From the NCBI GenBank assembly GCA_019115425.1, contig DXDO01000124.1, forward strand, positions 1 through 7,127: DNA of 7,127 bases, in the 5' to 3' direction. Below the pieces are notes generated by a model that did no database searches, had not been told where the DNA came from, and saw only the letters and a program-made list of their open reading frames with translations. The translations under genes and the position numbers were made by a program. This DNA is from Candidatus Agathobaculum merdigallinarum. GTDB lineage: Bacteria > Bacillota > Clostridia > Oscillospirales > Butyricicoccaceae. Below, piece by piece: positions 1-6,354 of the stretch. Position 1 is the first letter of the stretch. Each line of letters starts with the position of its first letter.

Positions 1-225
1 GTGCATCAAAAATTATTTAAGCGATGTGTACAATTAAAATAGACCGGGTTTTATTGGATGATCAAAAAGCATATATTTTATGATGCGGCGCGGCAGATGG
101 AGAGCGATCCTATAGAATCCCTGCGCCCAAAGATTTTCTGGTGCGCGCCATTATGTGAGTTTATCACGGAAATCCGCGCTCCGGCCGGATATACTAATAT
201 CATCAAACAAATGAAAGGAGCTGCC
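1..225. other. Upstream region of the thioredoxin operon, no supported gene
   Basis: This stretch is AT-rich at its left end and holds no convincing gene. An open frame from the ATG at 58 runs into the thioredoxin gene, but it has no ribosome site in front of it and its 56 extra residues resemble nothing in the thioredoxin family. A TATACT at 190-195 is a possible -10 box, but no good -35 sits 16-18 nt upstream. It touches a perfect 10-bp palindrome TCCGGCCGGA (180-189), which could be an operator or chance. The start of the operon transcript is therefore unresolved. Confidence 0.5.
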
Positions 226-549
226 ATGATGGCTGTTATTCAAATACAGGCGGATCGGTTCCGCGAGATGACAAATCAGGAGATGCCGGTGCTGGTCGAG
301 TTTTGGGTGCCGTGGTGCACCTACTGCCGCCGCATCAGCGCGGCTTACGAAAAAGTCGCCGAACAGAATGAGGGAAAGCTCGCGGTTGCAAAGGTCAATA
401 TTGATGACGAGCCGCAGCTCGCTGAACAGGAGCAGATTGAGCTTGTGCCGACCCTTGTGATCTATCAGAACGGCGCCGCGCTCGGCTCGGTTGTCGCGCC
501 GGAATCCAAGGCGCAGATTGATGCGTTTATCGCGGAAACGCTGCCCTGA
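226..549 (+). CDS. trxA: Thioredoxin with atypical CTYC active site
   Basis: This gene encodes a 107-residue thioredoxin-fold protein, the usual length for a stand-alone cytosolic thioredoxin. It should shuttle electrons from thioredoxin reductase to protein disulfides. The visible features are the strand before the active site (VLVEFWVPW), the redox pair C31-T-Y-C34 preceded by Trp30, the cis-proline loop VPT (Pro75) and the C-terminal helix. The dipeptide between the cysteines is Thr-Tyr instead of the classical Gly-Pro, which should change redox potential or partner choice; this is inference. The start was placed at 226 because AAAGGAG at 214-220 lies 5 nt upstream. The next ATG, at 229 with 8 nt spacing, is an equally possible start. 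The longer frame from 58 lacks a ribosome site. The reductase gene follows 41 nt downstream, which supports a dedicated Trx/TrxB pair. Confidence 0.92.
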   Translation: MMAVIQIQADRFREMTNQEMPVLVEFWVPWCTYCRRISAAYEKVAEQNEGKLAVAKVNIDDEPQLAEQEQIELVPTLVIYQNGAALGSVVAPESKAQIDAFIAETLP

Positions 550-590
550 CCCTGGCCAGCGGCTGCGTGAGACAGAGAGGAGGAGCGAAG

Positions 591-1514
591 ATGGAACACA
601 TTTATGATATGATCGTCATCGGAGGCGGCCCGGGCGGCTATACCGCCGCGCTGTATGCCACCCGTGCCGGACTGGATACGCTCGTGCTGGAAAAACTGTC
701 AGCCGGCGGCCAGATGGCGCAGACCACCCAGATCGACAACTATCCCGGGTTTGACGAGGGGATCGACGGGTTTGAACTGGGCGAGAAGATGCAGGCGGGC
801 GCCGAGCGCTTCGGCGCGAAAACCGAGCTGGCTGAGGTGCATGCGGTTCATCTGTCCGAGCAGCCCAAGCGCGTAGAGACCAGCGAGGGAACCTTCCTTG
901 CCAAAACCGTTGTCATCGCGACAGGGGCGGGCCACCGCCTGCTGGGCGTCGAACGGGAAGCGCAGCTGACCGGCCGCGGCGTCGCCTACTGCGCTGCCTG
1001 CGACGGCATGTTCTTCCGCGGCAGGACGGTCGCCGTGGTCGGCGGCGGCAATTCCGCAGCAGCCGATGCAATGCTGTTGTCCCGTATCTGCAAGCAGGTC
1101 ATCCTGATCCACCGCCGTGACAGCCTGCGTGCGACCAAAATCTATCATGACCCGCTGATGCAGGCGGAAAATATCGCGTTTCGCTGGAACAGTACAGTGG
1201 ATCAGCTGCTGGGCGACAGCCAGTTGTCCGGCGTGCGCCTGCGGGACACGAAAACCGGCGAAATGACCGACCTTGCGGTCGACGGGTTGTTTGTCAGCAT
1301 TGGCCGCTCGCCCGAGACCGCGCTGTTTGCCGGACAGATCGAGCTGAACGACGGCGGCTACATTGTAGCAGACGAGTCCACCCGCACGAACGTGCCGGGG
1401 GTGTTCGCCGTGGGCGACGTGCGCACCAAGGCCGTGCGGCAGGTCATCACCGCCGCCGCGGACGGTGCGGTTGCCGCGCACTATGCCGAGCAGTATCTGG
1501 CCGAAAACGGCTGA
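591..1514 (+). CDS. trxB: Thioredoxin reductase (NADPH), low-molecular-weight type
   Basis: This 307-residue flavoprotein reduces thioredoxin with electrons from NADPH through FAD and a redox disulfide. The N-terminal FAD-binding loop GGGPGGYTAA is at 11-20. The redox-active pair is C134-A-A-C137-D, embedded in the inserted NADPH domain as in the family. The NADPH loop VVGGGNSAA is at 149-157, and HRRD at 175-178 fits recognition of the NADPH 2'-phosphate. The C-terminal FAD motif VFAVGDVRTKAVRQVITAA is at 271-289. HRRD and the intact Gly-rich loop argue against the ferredoxin-dependent clostridial relatives. Two positions depart from the common form: CAAC where CATC or CAVC is usual, and SAAADA where the glycine loop is usually followed by two acidic residues. 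The start at 591 is set by AGAGGAGG (576-583) 7 nt upstream; an in-frame GTG at 567 precedes that site and was rejected. It sits between trxA and the acetyltransferase gene in one operon. Confidence 0.96.
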   Translation: MEHIYDMIVIGGGPGGYTAALYATRAGLDTLVLEKLSAGGQMAQTTQIDNYPGFDEGIDGFELGEKMQAGAERFGAKTELAEVHAVHLSEQPKRVETSEGTFLAKTVVIATGAGHRLLGVEREAQLTGRGVAYCAACDGMFFRGRTVAVVGGGNSAAADAMLLSRICKQVILIHRRDSLRATKIYHDPLMQAENIAFRWNSTVDQLLGDSQLSGVRLRDTKTGEMTDLAVDGLFVSIGRSPETALFAGQIELNDGGYIVADESTRTNVPGVFAVGDVRTKAVRQVITAAADGAVAAHYAEQYLAENG

Positions 1515-1538
1515 TCCGACGGGAAGGAGGGCGTTTCT

Positions 1539-1823
1539 ATGCTTTTTCGCAAGTGTTTGGACCGCATTTGGCTGGAGGATGAAACCGGCAGGGAGATCGC
1601 CTTTGTCTCATTCCCCGCGCGGGACGAGCATACCGTCACAATCACGTCCACGTTCGTGGACGACACGTTGCGCGGACAGGGCGTGGCCGGCGCGCTGCTG
1701 GACACCCTCGCGCAGGAGCTGCGCGCAAGCGGCCGCCGGGCTGTCCCAGTCTGTTCCTACGCCGTGCAGTGGTTTCAGCGGCATCCGGAGCAGGCCGACC
1801 TGCTGGCCGAAGCCGATGGATGA
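1539..1823 (+). CDS. Small GNAT-fold N-acetyltransferase (YjdJ / COG2388-like)
   Basis: This 94-residue protein matches the short, single-domain GNAT group that includes E. coli YjdJ. The acetyl-CoA pyrophosphate-binding loop RGQGVAG is at residues 45-51, following the strand ITSTFVDDTL. The C-terminal block VCSYAVQWFQRHPE (71-84) is characteristic of the family and carries a conserved Cys (72) and the FxxHPE signature. The substrate is unknown. The start is fixed by GGAAGGAGG (1522-1530) 8 nt before ATG. It lies 24 nt after the trxB stop and immediately before a strong terminator, so it is the last gene of the thioredoxin operon. A link to redox work is suggested only by this position. Confidence 0.88.
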   Translation: MLFRKCLDRIWLEDETGREIAFVSFPARDEHTVTITSTFVDDTLRGQGVAGALLDTLAQELRASGRRAVPVCSYAVQWFQRHPEQADLLAEADG

Positions 1824-1849
1824 ATTTGACAAGGAAAGCAGTCCGATAC

Positions 1850-1888
1850 ACAGTGTGATAGGCAAGCCCGCCTGTCACGCTGTTTTTT
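1850..1888 (+). terminator. Rho-independent terminator of the trx operon
   Basis: The arms CAGTGTGATAGGC (1851-1863) and GCCTGTCACGCTG (1870-1882) form a 13-bp stem containing two G-U wobbles, extendable by one A-T pair, with the loop AAGCCC. Six T residues follow at 1883-1888. It begins 27 nt after the acetyltransferase stop. There is no matching T-tract for the opposite strand, so it acts on + transcripts. Confidence 0.92.
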
Positions 1889-2030
1889 CGCAGTCTTTTG
1901 CCTGCGTACACCGCGATCCATTTCCTCAAAAGCAGCAATCCTTACCCCGTGCATAGGGGAAACAGTATTCGGCGGGCGAAAACGGCGGGAAATCCAATCG
2001 AATCCCTTGTTTTTTTGTAGGACTTTACCA

Positions 2031-2058
2031 TTGCAAAGAAGTACAGATTTGCTACAAT
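2031..2058 (+). promoter_or_regulatory. SigA-type promoter of the apt-permease operon
   Basis: A -35 box TTGCAA (2031-2036) and a -10 box TACAAT (2053-2058) are separated by 16 nt. Transcription should begin near 2065, giving a leader of about 100 nt before apt. Between the upstream terminator (ending 1888) and this promoter there is no gene; the only other items there are weak inverted repeats such as CCCC/GGGG at 1945-1959. Confidence 0.75.
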
Positions 2059-2066
2059 AGGGATGT

Positions 2067-2131
2067 GGTTCTGCCGCAGGCGTGATTTCCATGCCTGCGG
2101 CTTCTGTCTTGTCTGCCGTGCAGGGCAGAAC
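2067..2131 (+). promoter_or_regulatory. Structured leader of apt mRNA with competing stems
   Basis: Two simple hairpins are visible: GCCGCAGGC (2073-2081) with GCCTGCGGC (2093-2101), 9 bp and an 11-nt loop, and TCTGCC (2112-2117) with GGCAGA (2124-2129), 6 bp and a 6-nt loop. A third pairing, GTTCTGCC (2068-2075) with GGCAGAAC (2124-2131), is 8 bp, perfect, and uses bases from both hairpins. It could compete with them or close a multibranch structure around shortened forms of them. There is no T-tract after these stems and no resemblance to the purine riboswitch core. Regulation by this leader is inference; the pairings are directly visible. Confidence 0.5.
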
Positions 2132-2153
2132 AACACAAGAAAAGGAGGAATAT

Positions 2154-2165
2154 ATGGCAGAATGA
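2154..2165 (+). other. Three-codon mini-ORF (Met-Ala-Glu-stop) overlapping the apt start
   Basis: The strong ribosome site AAAGGAGG (2141-2148) lies 5 nt before an ATG at 2154 but 13 nt before the apt ATG at 2162. The first ATG opens a frame of only ATG GCA GAA TGA, whose stop overlaps the apt start in the arrangement ATGA (2162-2165). A ribosome using the best-placed start would terminate exactly at the apt start and could reinitiate there, so the mini-ORF may set apt translation by coupling. It could also be neutral if ribosomes use the downstream ATG directly. Confidence 0.5.
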
Positions 2166-2686
2166 GCAAGGTGGAATCGTATATCACGAGTATTCCGGAT
2201 TTTCCGGAGCAGGGCATCATCTTCCGCGACATCACCACGGTCATCGGGGATCCGGACGGGCTGCAGCTCGCGGTGGACGAAATGGCGGCGCAGATGGCAG
2301 GGCTGGAGTTTGACGCCATTGCCGGGCTGGAATCAAGGGGGTTCCTGTTCGGTATGCCGATCGCGTACAAGCTGCACAAGGCATTCATCCCGATCCGCAA
2401 GGAGGGCAAGCTGCCGCGTGAGACCGTGCGCGCGTCCTACGACCTGGAATACGGCTCTGCAACGATCGAGGTGCACAAGGACGATATCAAACCCGGCATG
2501 CGGGTGGTTCTGGTGGACGACCTGATCGCCACCGGCGGCACGATCGAGGCAGCAGCGCGCCTGCTCGAGGGGCTGGGCGCCAAGGTTGTCAAGGTCGTGT
2601 GCCTGCTCGAGCTGAAAGGGCTGCACGGCCGCGACCGCATCAAGTACTGTCCGGTATCGGCTGTTGTCAGCTACGAGGGTAAGTAA
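2162..2686 (+). CDS. apt: Adenine phosphoribosyltransferase
   Basis: This 174-residue enzyme joins adenine to PRPP to make AMP and pyrophosphate in cytosolic purine salvage. The N-terminal family block IPDFPEQGIIFRDITTV is at 11-27, AGLESRGFLFG at 54-64, the flexible catalytic loop region YDLEYGSATIEVH at 93-105, and the PRPP-binding motif VVLVDDLIATGGT at 115-127, with the two acidic residues and the TGGT phosphate loop intact. Length and motif order are those of bacterial Apt. The ATG at 2162 gives the standard family N-terminus; its distance of 13 nt from the ribosome site is long and is explained by the overlapping mini-ORF at 2154. The permease gene follows 24 nt downstream in the same operon, so uptake and trapping of purine bases are linked. 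Confidence 0.96.
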   Translation: MSKVESYITSIPDFPEQGIIFRDITTVIGDPDGLQLAVDEMAAQMAGLEFDAIAGLESRGFLFGMPIAYKLHKAFIPIRKEGKLPRETVRASYDLEYGSATIEVHKDDIKPGMRVVLVDDLIATGGTIEAAARLLEGLGAKVVKVVCLLELKGLHGRDRIKYCPVSAVVSYEGK

Positions 2687-2710
2687 CAAAGAGAAAAAGG
2701 GGGCTAAACG

Positions 2711-4072
2711 ATGTTTGAACGTGTTTTCAAACTGTCGGATCACAACACCAATGTAAAAACCGAGGTCATGGCAGGTATTACCACCTTTATGACCATGGCG
2801 TATATCCTCGCGGTCAACCCGAGCATTCTCGGCTCGACCGGCATGGATACCACCGCCGTCCTGCTGGCGACCGCGCTGGCTTCGTTCATTGGCACGGCGT
2901 GCATGGGCCTGATGGCCAACCTGCCGTTCGCGCTGTCCGCAGGCATGGGACTGAACGCCTTTATGGCGTACACCGTCGTCGCGGGCTACGGCTACAGCTG
3001 GCAGATCGCACTGTTCGCGGTATTCATCGAGGGCTTGATCTTCATTGTGCTGTCGTTGACCAGCGTGCGTGAGGCGATCTTCAACGCCATTCCGCTGACG
3101 CTCAAAAAGGGCGTTTCGGTCGGCATCGGCCTGTTTATTGCTTTTATCGGCCTGCAGAACGCAGGCCTGTCCGTGGACTCCTCCACGCTCGTCACCATCA
3201 CCAGCTTTACGGAGAATTTCCACACCTCGGGCATCTGTGCGTTGCTCGCGCTGGTCGGCCTGTTCATCACCGCGGTGCTGTATATCCACCGCGTCAAGGG
3301 CGCGATCCTGTTCGGCATCCTGCTGACCTGGATCATCGGTATGCTGTGCCAGGTGACCGGCCTGTATGTGCCCGACATAGAAGCAGGCTTTTACACGCTG
3401 TTCCCGACCTTCGGCATGACGGACTTCTCCAAGCTCAGCCTGACCTTCGGTCAATGCTTTAACGTGGATTTCAGCGCGGTAGGCATTATCAACTTCATTG
3501 TGGTCATCTTCTCGTTCCTGTTTGTGGACATCTTCGATACGCTGGGCACGCTGATCGGCGTGGCCACCAAGGCCAAGATGCTGGACAAGGACGGCAGACT
3601 GCCGGGCATCAAGCCCGCGCTGCTGGCGGACGCGGTCGCGACCTCTGCGGGCGCGGTGCTGGGCACCTCGACCACCACGACCTTTGTCGAGTCCGCCTCG
3701 GGCGTTGCTGTCGGCGGCCGCACCGGCCTGACCGCGATGGTCACCGCGGTGCTGTTCCTGATCTCCACCCTGTTCGCGCCGATCTTTACCGCGATCCCGT
3801 CCTTTGCGACCGCGCCGGCGCTGATCATGGTCGGCTTCCTGATGGTCGGCACGGTCACCGAGATCCGCTTTGACGAGGACAACCTGACCGAAGCCATCCC
3901 GGCGTACCTCGCGATCATCTCCATGCCGCTGTTCTACAGCATCTCCGAGGGCATCTCGATGGGCATCATCTCCTATGTGCTGCTCAACCTCGCGGCGGGC
4001 AAGGGCAAGAAGGTCACCCCGCTCATGTATGTGCTCGCGGTGCTGTTCATCCTCAAGTATATCTTCCTGTAA
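2711..4072 (+). CDS. NCS2/AzgA-family purine base permease (PbuG-like)
   Basis: This 453-residue integral membrane protein belongs to the AzgA/PbuG branch of NCS2 transporters, which import adenine, guanine or hypoxanthine, most likely with protons. It shows many hydrophobic segments, the family N-terminus VKTEVMAGITTFMTMAYI (15-32), SAGMGLNAFMAY (76-87), the segment FVDIFDTLGTLIGVATKAKM (271-290) with Asp273 and Asp276, and the signature TTTTFVESASGVAVGGRTGL (321-340). Length is normal and no motif is broken. The start is supported by an AAAAAGGGGG ribosome site at 2695-2703, 7 nt upstream. Sharing an operon with apt favours adenine as a substrate, but the exact base cannot be read from sequence, so no gene symbol is given. 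A strong terminator follows 20 nt after the stop. Confidence 0.93.
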   Translation: MFERVFKLSDHNTNVKTEVMAGITTFMTMAYILAVNPSILGSTGMDTTAVLLATALASFIGTACMGLMANLPFALSAGMGLNAFMAYTVVAGYGYSWQIALFAVFIEGLIFIVLSLTSVREAIFNAIPLTLKKGVSVGIGLFIAFIGLQNAGLSVDSSTLVTITSFTENFHTSGICALLALVGLFITAVLYIHRVKGAILFGILLTWIIGMLCQVTGLYVPDIEAGFYTLFPTFGMTDFSKLSLTFGQCFNVDFSAVGIINFIVVIFSFLFVDIFDTLGTLIGVATKAKMLDKDGRLPGIKPALLADAVATSAGAVLGTSTTTTFVESASGVAVGGRTGLTAMVTAVLFLISTLFAPIFTAIPSFATAPALIMVGFLMVGTVTEIRFDEDNLTEAIPAYLAIISMPLFYSISEGISMGIISYVLLNLAAGKGKKVTPLMYVLAVLFILKYIFL

Positions 4073-4092
4073 GCACATATCCGTTCCGGAAC

Positions 4093-4122
4093 AAAAAGGA
4101 CCGCCGCTGGGCGGTCCTTTTT
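4093..4122 (+). terminator. Rho-independent terminator of the apt-permease operon
   Basis: AAAAAGGACCGCC (4093-4105) pairs perfectly with GGCGGTCCTTTTT (4110-4122) around the tetraloop GCTG. The A-tract and T-tract flank a GC-rich core, so the hairpin could stop transcription on either strand. On the + strand it closes the purine operon; the - strand recombinase transcript should already have stopped at 4644-4686. The next promoter begins only 3 nt beyond its end. Confidence 0.93.
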
Positions 4123-4125
4123 CAT

Positions 4126-4154
4126 TTGAACACCTGCACGCGCTGGGGTATAAT
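4126..4154 (+). promoter_or_regulatory. Near-consensus SigA promoter of the DUF4186 gene
   Basis: A -35 box TTGAAC (4126-4131) and a perfect -10 box TATAAT (4149-4154) are separated by 17 nt, the optimal spacing. The expected transcription start near 4161 gives a leader of only about 20 nt, most of which is the ribosome site AAAGGAGG (4166-4173). This leaves little room for leader-based control and suggests steady, fairly strong expression. Confidence 0.85.
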
Positions 4155-4180
4155 GGATGCAGCGCAAAGGAGGTTTTCAC

Positions 4181-4582
4181 ATGACCGACGCCGAACATCA
4201 GGCGGCTTACGCCCGCATGCTGGTGCTGCTGTCCCGCTCGCGGTTCCGCAGCCGTTTTCACCTTGGCCTGGAAGACCGTCAGTATATCTGCGACAAGGGT
4301 TGGGACACCATCCGCCGTCATGCGGAGGACTTTGTTGCAAAGCGGCTCGCACCCGCCCATATCCCCAATGACGGCAAACAGACCCCGATGCGCGGCCATC
4401 CGGTGTTCCTCGCCCAGCACGCGACTGCATGCTGCTGCCGCGGCTGTCTTTCCAAATGGCACCACATTGCGCAGGGCACCGCGCTGACCGCCGAGCAGCA
4501 GGAATATGTGGTCGGCATGCTGCTGTACTGGCTGCGGCATGAGATGGGCGTCCCGCCCGTCACCCGTACACCCCGACCGTAA
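4181..4582 (+). CDS. DUF4186 family protein
   Basis: This 133-residue protein carries the DUF4186 pattern almost end to end: RSRFRSRFHL (19-28), DTIRRHAEDFVAKRLAPA (42-59), NDGKQTPMRGHPVFLAQHAT (63-82), CCCRGCLSKWH (84-94) and a C-terminal helix EQQEYVVGMLLYWLRHEM (105-122). The function of the family is unknown. Conserved His73, His80, Cys85 or 86, Cys89 and His94 could bind a metal or form a redox site; this is inference from residue type and spacing. There is no signal peptide or membrane segment, so it should be cytosolic. The start at 4181 follows AAAGGAGG with 7 nt spacing; an in-frame ATG at 4157 lies between the -10 box and the ribosome site and is rejected. It is a single-gene unit with its own strong promoter, and no clear terminator follows it. 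Confidence 0.88.
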   Translation: MTDAEHQAAYARMLVLLSRSRFRSRFHLGLEDRQYICDKGWDTIRRHAEDFVAKRLAPAHIPNDGKQTPMRGHPVFLAQHATACCCRGCLSKWHHIAQGTALTAEQQEYVVGMLLYWLRHEMGVPPVTRTPRP

Positions 4583-4643
4583 CCGGCTGCGGCCACAAAA
4601 CGGGCAGCGTGCAAAAATCAAAAAGCCATCCGGATTTTAATTC

Positions 4644-4686
4644 AAAAACAAACGGGACGTGCCGAGGGGGAAAGGCGCATCCCGTT
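4644..4686 (-). terminator. Terminator of the large serine recombinase gene
   Basis: Read on the - strand, AACGGGATGCGCC (4686-4674) pairs with GGCACGTCCCGTT (4663-4651) with one mismatch and one G-U wobble around a 10-nt loop, followed by TGTTTTTG (down to 4644). The stem starts inside the recombinase stop codon, so the hairpin and the gene end are fused. It also protects the convergent DUF4186 gene from antisense transcription. Confidence 0.8.
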
Positions 4687-6307
4687 ATTCGATCCATTCG
4701 GTCTCGCAGGGATCGGACAGAAAACGAAAGTGAATCACGATTTTCTGCCGTTTGACCCTGCCTTTTTCCATTTTTTCGTATGTACCCTGTCCGACCTCGA
4801 TCCGCTCGATCAGTTCGAAGAGCAGGGGCGGCGTCAGCTCGTCGATATCCTGATACCGGCGGATGATGGCCCGCAGGCGTTCCTGCTGCTGCCGCAGGCT
4901 GTCTTCACCCGTATCAGGCAGCAAAGCATCAATCTGTGTTTGCAGCTGCGCGGTTTTCTGCTCGTATTTTTCCAGCAGGGGATAGAAGTTGGTTTCCCCG
5001 ATCCTGCCCGCCATGCGATCCTCATAAAGCTGTGCCACCAAGCGCCGGGTCCGCTCCCGTTCCTGCTCCAGCCGCTCCCGCTCGCGTTTGGCTTCACGTC
5101 CCCGTTCGTCCAGCCGCAGGCGGCGGCTCAGGCGCTCGAACAGGGCGTCGCACGCTTCCTCAGAAAGACAGACATAGCGGCGCACCGTTTCGAGCACACA
5201 TTGGTATAGTGCCTCATACGAGATAAAATGGTTGGTGCAGGCGGATGCGCCGCGCAGTTTGTACGCGCCGCAGGCGAGATTTGCCGCTGATCCCTTCTTC
5301 CGTGTTCCCACCGTGGACATGGCCTTGCCGCAGTCCGCGCAAAAGGCCAATCCGGAAAAAAGGTTCTCGAACGCCCCCTTCCGGCCGCAGCGGCGGGAAG
5401 CGCGCTGCCGCTGCACCGCATCGAAGGTCTGCTGCGATACGAGCGGCTCGTGCTGATCACGGACAACGATCCACTCTCCCTGTTGCTTTTCGTGTGCCTT
5501 CTTGCTCTTGAAGCTGATCTTATCGGTCTTGCCCTGTGCAATGTGACCCAGATACACCACATCCTGCAAAATGCGGCTGACACCGACCGAGGTCCATTCC
5601 CTGCGCTGGGAATAATCGTCAGGGTTCAGCCCGGGATGTTTTTGGCAGCGGTATACCGCAGGCGGCGGTTCCCCGCGCCTGTTCAGCGTGCGTGCGATCT
5701 CCGCCGGCCGGTTGCCGGCAGCCGCCCAGGTGAAGACCTGCCGCACGACCGCGGCCGCCTGTTCGTCCGGGAGTAGATGGTTTTTGTCTCTGGGATCTTT
5801 CCGGTATCCATACGGCGCAAAATTGCCGATGAACTTCCCTGCCTTCATCTTGGCTTGCAGGGCGCTGCGGATCTTACGGCTGGTGTCGCGCGCATACATC
5901 TCGTTGACGACGTTGCGGAACGGCGCCAGATCGGTATCAGCGCGCAAGGTGTCGATCCCGTCATTGACTGCGATCAGCCGCACGCCGTGCTCCGGGAACA
6001 CCAGCTCGAGATAGCGGCCGGTCTGGATGTAATCGCGGCCGAGGCGCGACAAGTCTTTGACCAGCACGATATCGAACCGATGCCGCTCCATATCGCGCAG
6101 CATGTCCTGAAAACGAGGGCGGTCAAAGCTTGTGCCCGACCACCCGTCGTCTATATATTCCTCGATCACAGAGAAGCCTTGCCGCGCGGCATATTCCCGC
6201 AGCAGTGCGCGCTGGTTCTGGATGCTTTCGCTTTCGCCACGGTTGTCATCGTCGCGGCTCAGCCGCAGATACAGGACCGCCCGACAGGCGGCCGATTGTT
6301 TTGTCAT
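4685..6307 (-). CDS. Large serine recombinase (site-specific integrase/excisionase of a mobile element)
   Basis: This 540-residue protein has the full layout of a large serine recombinase. The N-terminal resolvase domain (about 8-150) carries the nucleophile Ser17 in YLRLSRDD and the catalytic arginines in FDRPRF (61-66) and KDLSRLGRD (84-92). The recombinase DNA-binding domain covers about 163-300, with APYGYRKD at 164-171. A zinc ribbon uses C323-A-D-C326 with C346 and C357. A long charged coiled-coil region spans about 395-465, and a C-terminal tail ends in a basic stretch. Enzymes of this type integrate and excise phages and conjugative or mobilizable elements of Firmicutes through a serine-DNA intermediate. 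No frameshift or missing catalytic residue is seen. The start is supported by GAAGAGGGAG (6313-6322) 5 nt upstream. A 38-residue ORF lies 47 nt upstream, probably in the same transcript. Which element it mobilises cannot be seen here. Confidence 0.95.
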   Translation of the reverse strand: MTKQSAACRAVLYLRLSRDDDNRGESESIQNQRALLREYAARQGFSVIEEYIDDGWSGTSFDRPRFQDMLRDMERHRFDIVLVKDLSRLGRDYIQTGRYLELVFPEHGVRLIAVNDGIDTLRADTDLAPFRNVVNEMYARDTSRKIRSALQAKMKAGKFIGNFAPYGYRKDPRDKNHLLPDEQAAAVVRQVFTWAAAGNRPAEIARTLNRRGEPPPAVYRCQKHPGLNPDDYSQRREWTSVGVSRILQDVVYLGHIAQGKTDKISFKSKKAHEKQQGEWIVVRDQHEPLVSQQTFDAVQRQRASRRCGRKGAFENLFSGLAFCADCGKAMSTVGTRKKGSAANLACGAYKLRGASACTNHFISYEALYQCVLETVRRYVCLSEEACDALFERLSRRLRLDERGREAKRERERLEQERERTRRLVAQLYEDRMAGRIGETNFYPLLEKYEQKTAQLQTQIDALLPDTGEDSLRQQQERLRAIIRRYQDIDELTPPLLFELIERIEVGQGTYEKMEKGRVKRQKIVIHFRFLSDPCETEWIE

Positions 6308-6354
6308 GCGGGCTCCCTCTTCCCGATTTTGCCGCCTGCCGGACGGTTGTCAGC

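Noticed and set aside
155..167. GTGA-N5-TCAC dyad upstream of the thioredoxin gene, resembling a small regulator-binding site.
   Set aside because: The arms are only 4 bp and it is not placed against a confirmed promoter.
58..225. A 56-residue N-terminal extension of thioredoxin from the ATG at 58.
   Set aside because: There is no ribosome site before 58, the extension resembles neither a signal peptide nor a known domain, and a good ribosome site directly precedes the ATG at 226 that gives the standard 107-residue protein.
699..1481. A 260-codon open frame antisense to trxB.
   Set aside because: It shadows a gene with complete family motifs and has no recognisable domain of its own.
1987..2017. 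Possible second terminator: GGGA and TCCC arms followed by a run of seven T.
   Set aside because: The stem is only 4 bp with a 12-nt loop, too weak to call, and it lies just upstream of the apt promoter with no gene ending there.
2059..2150. Purine riboswitch upstream of apt and the permease.
   Set aside because: The conserved junction and loop sequences of the purine riboswitch are not present; only simple inverted repeats are seen.
2333..4621. A 762-codon open frame on the - strand covering the DUF4186 gene, the permease and part of apt.
   Set aside because: It is antisense to three well-supported genes, its protein is a low-quality mix rich in His, Gln, Arg and Asp with no family motif, and it has no ribosome site. 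GC-rich coding DNA often lacks stops in an antisense frame.
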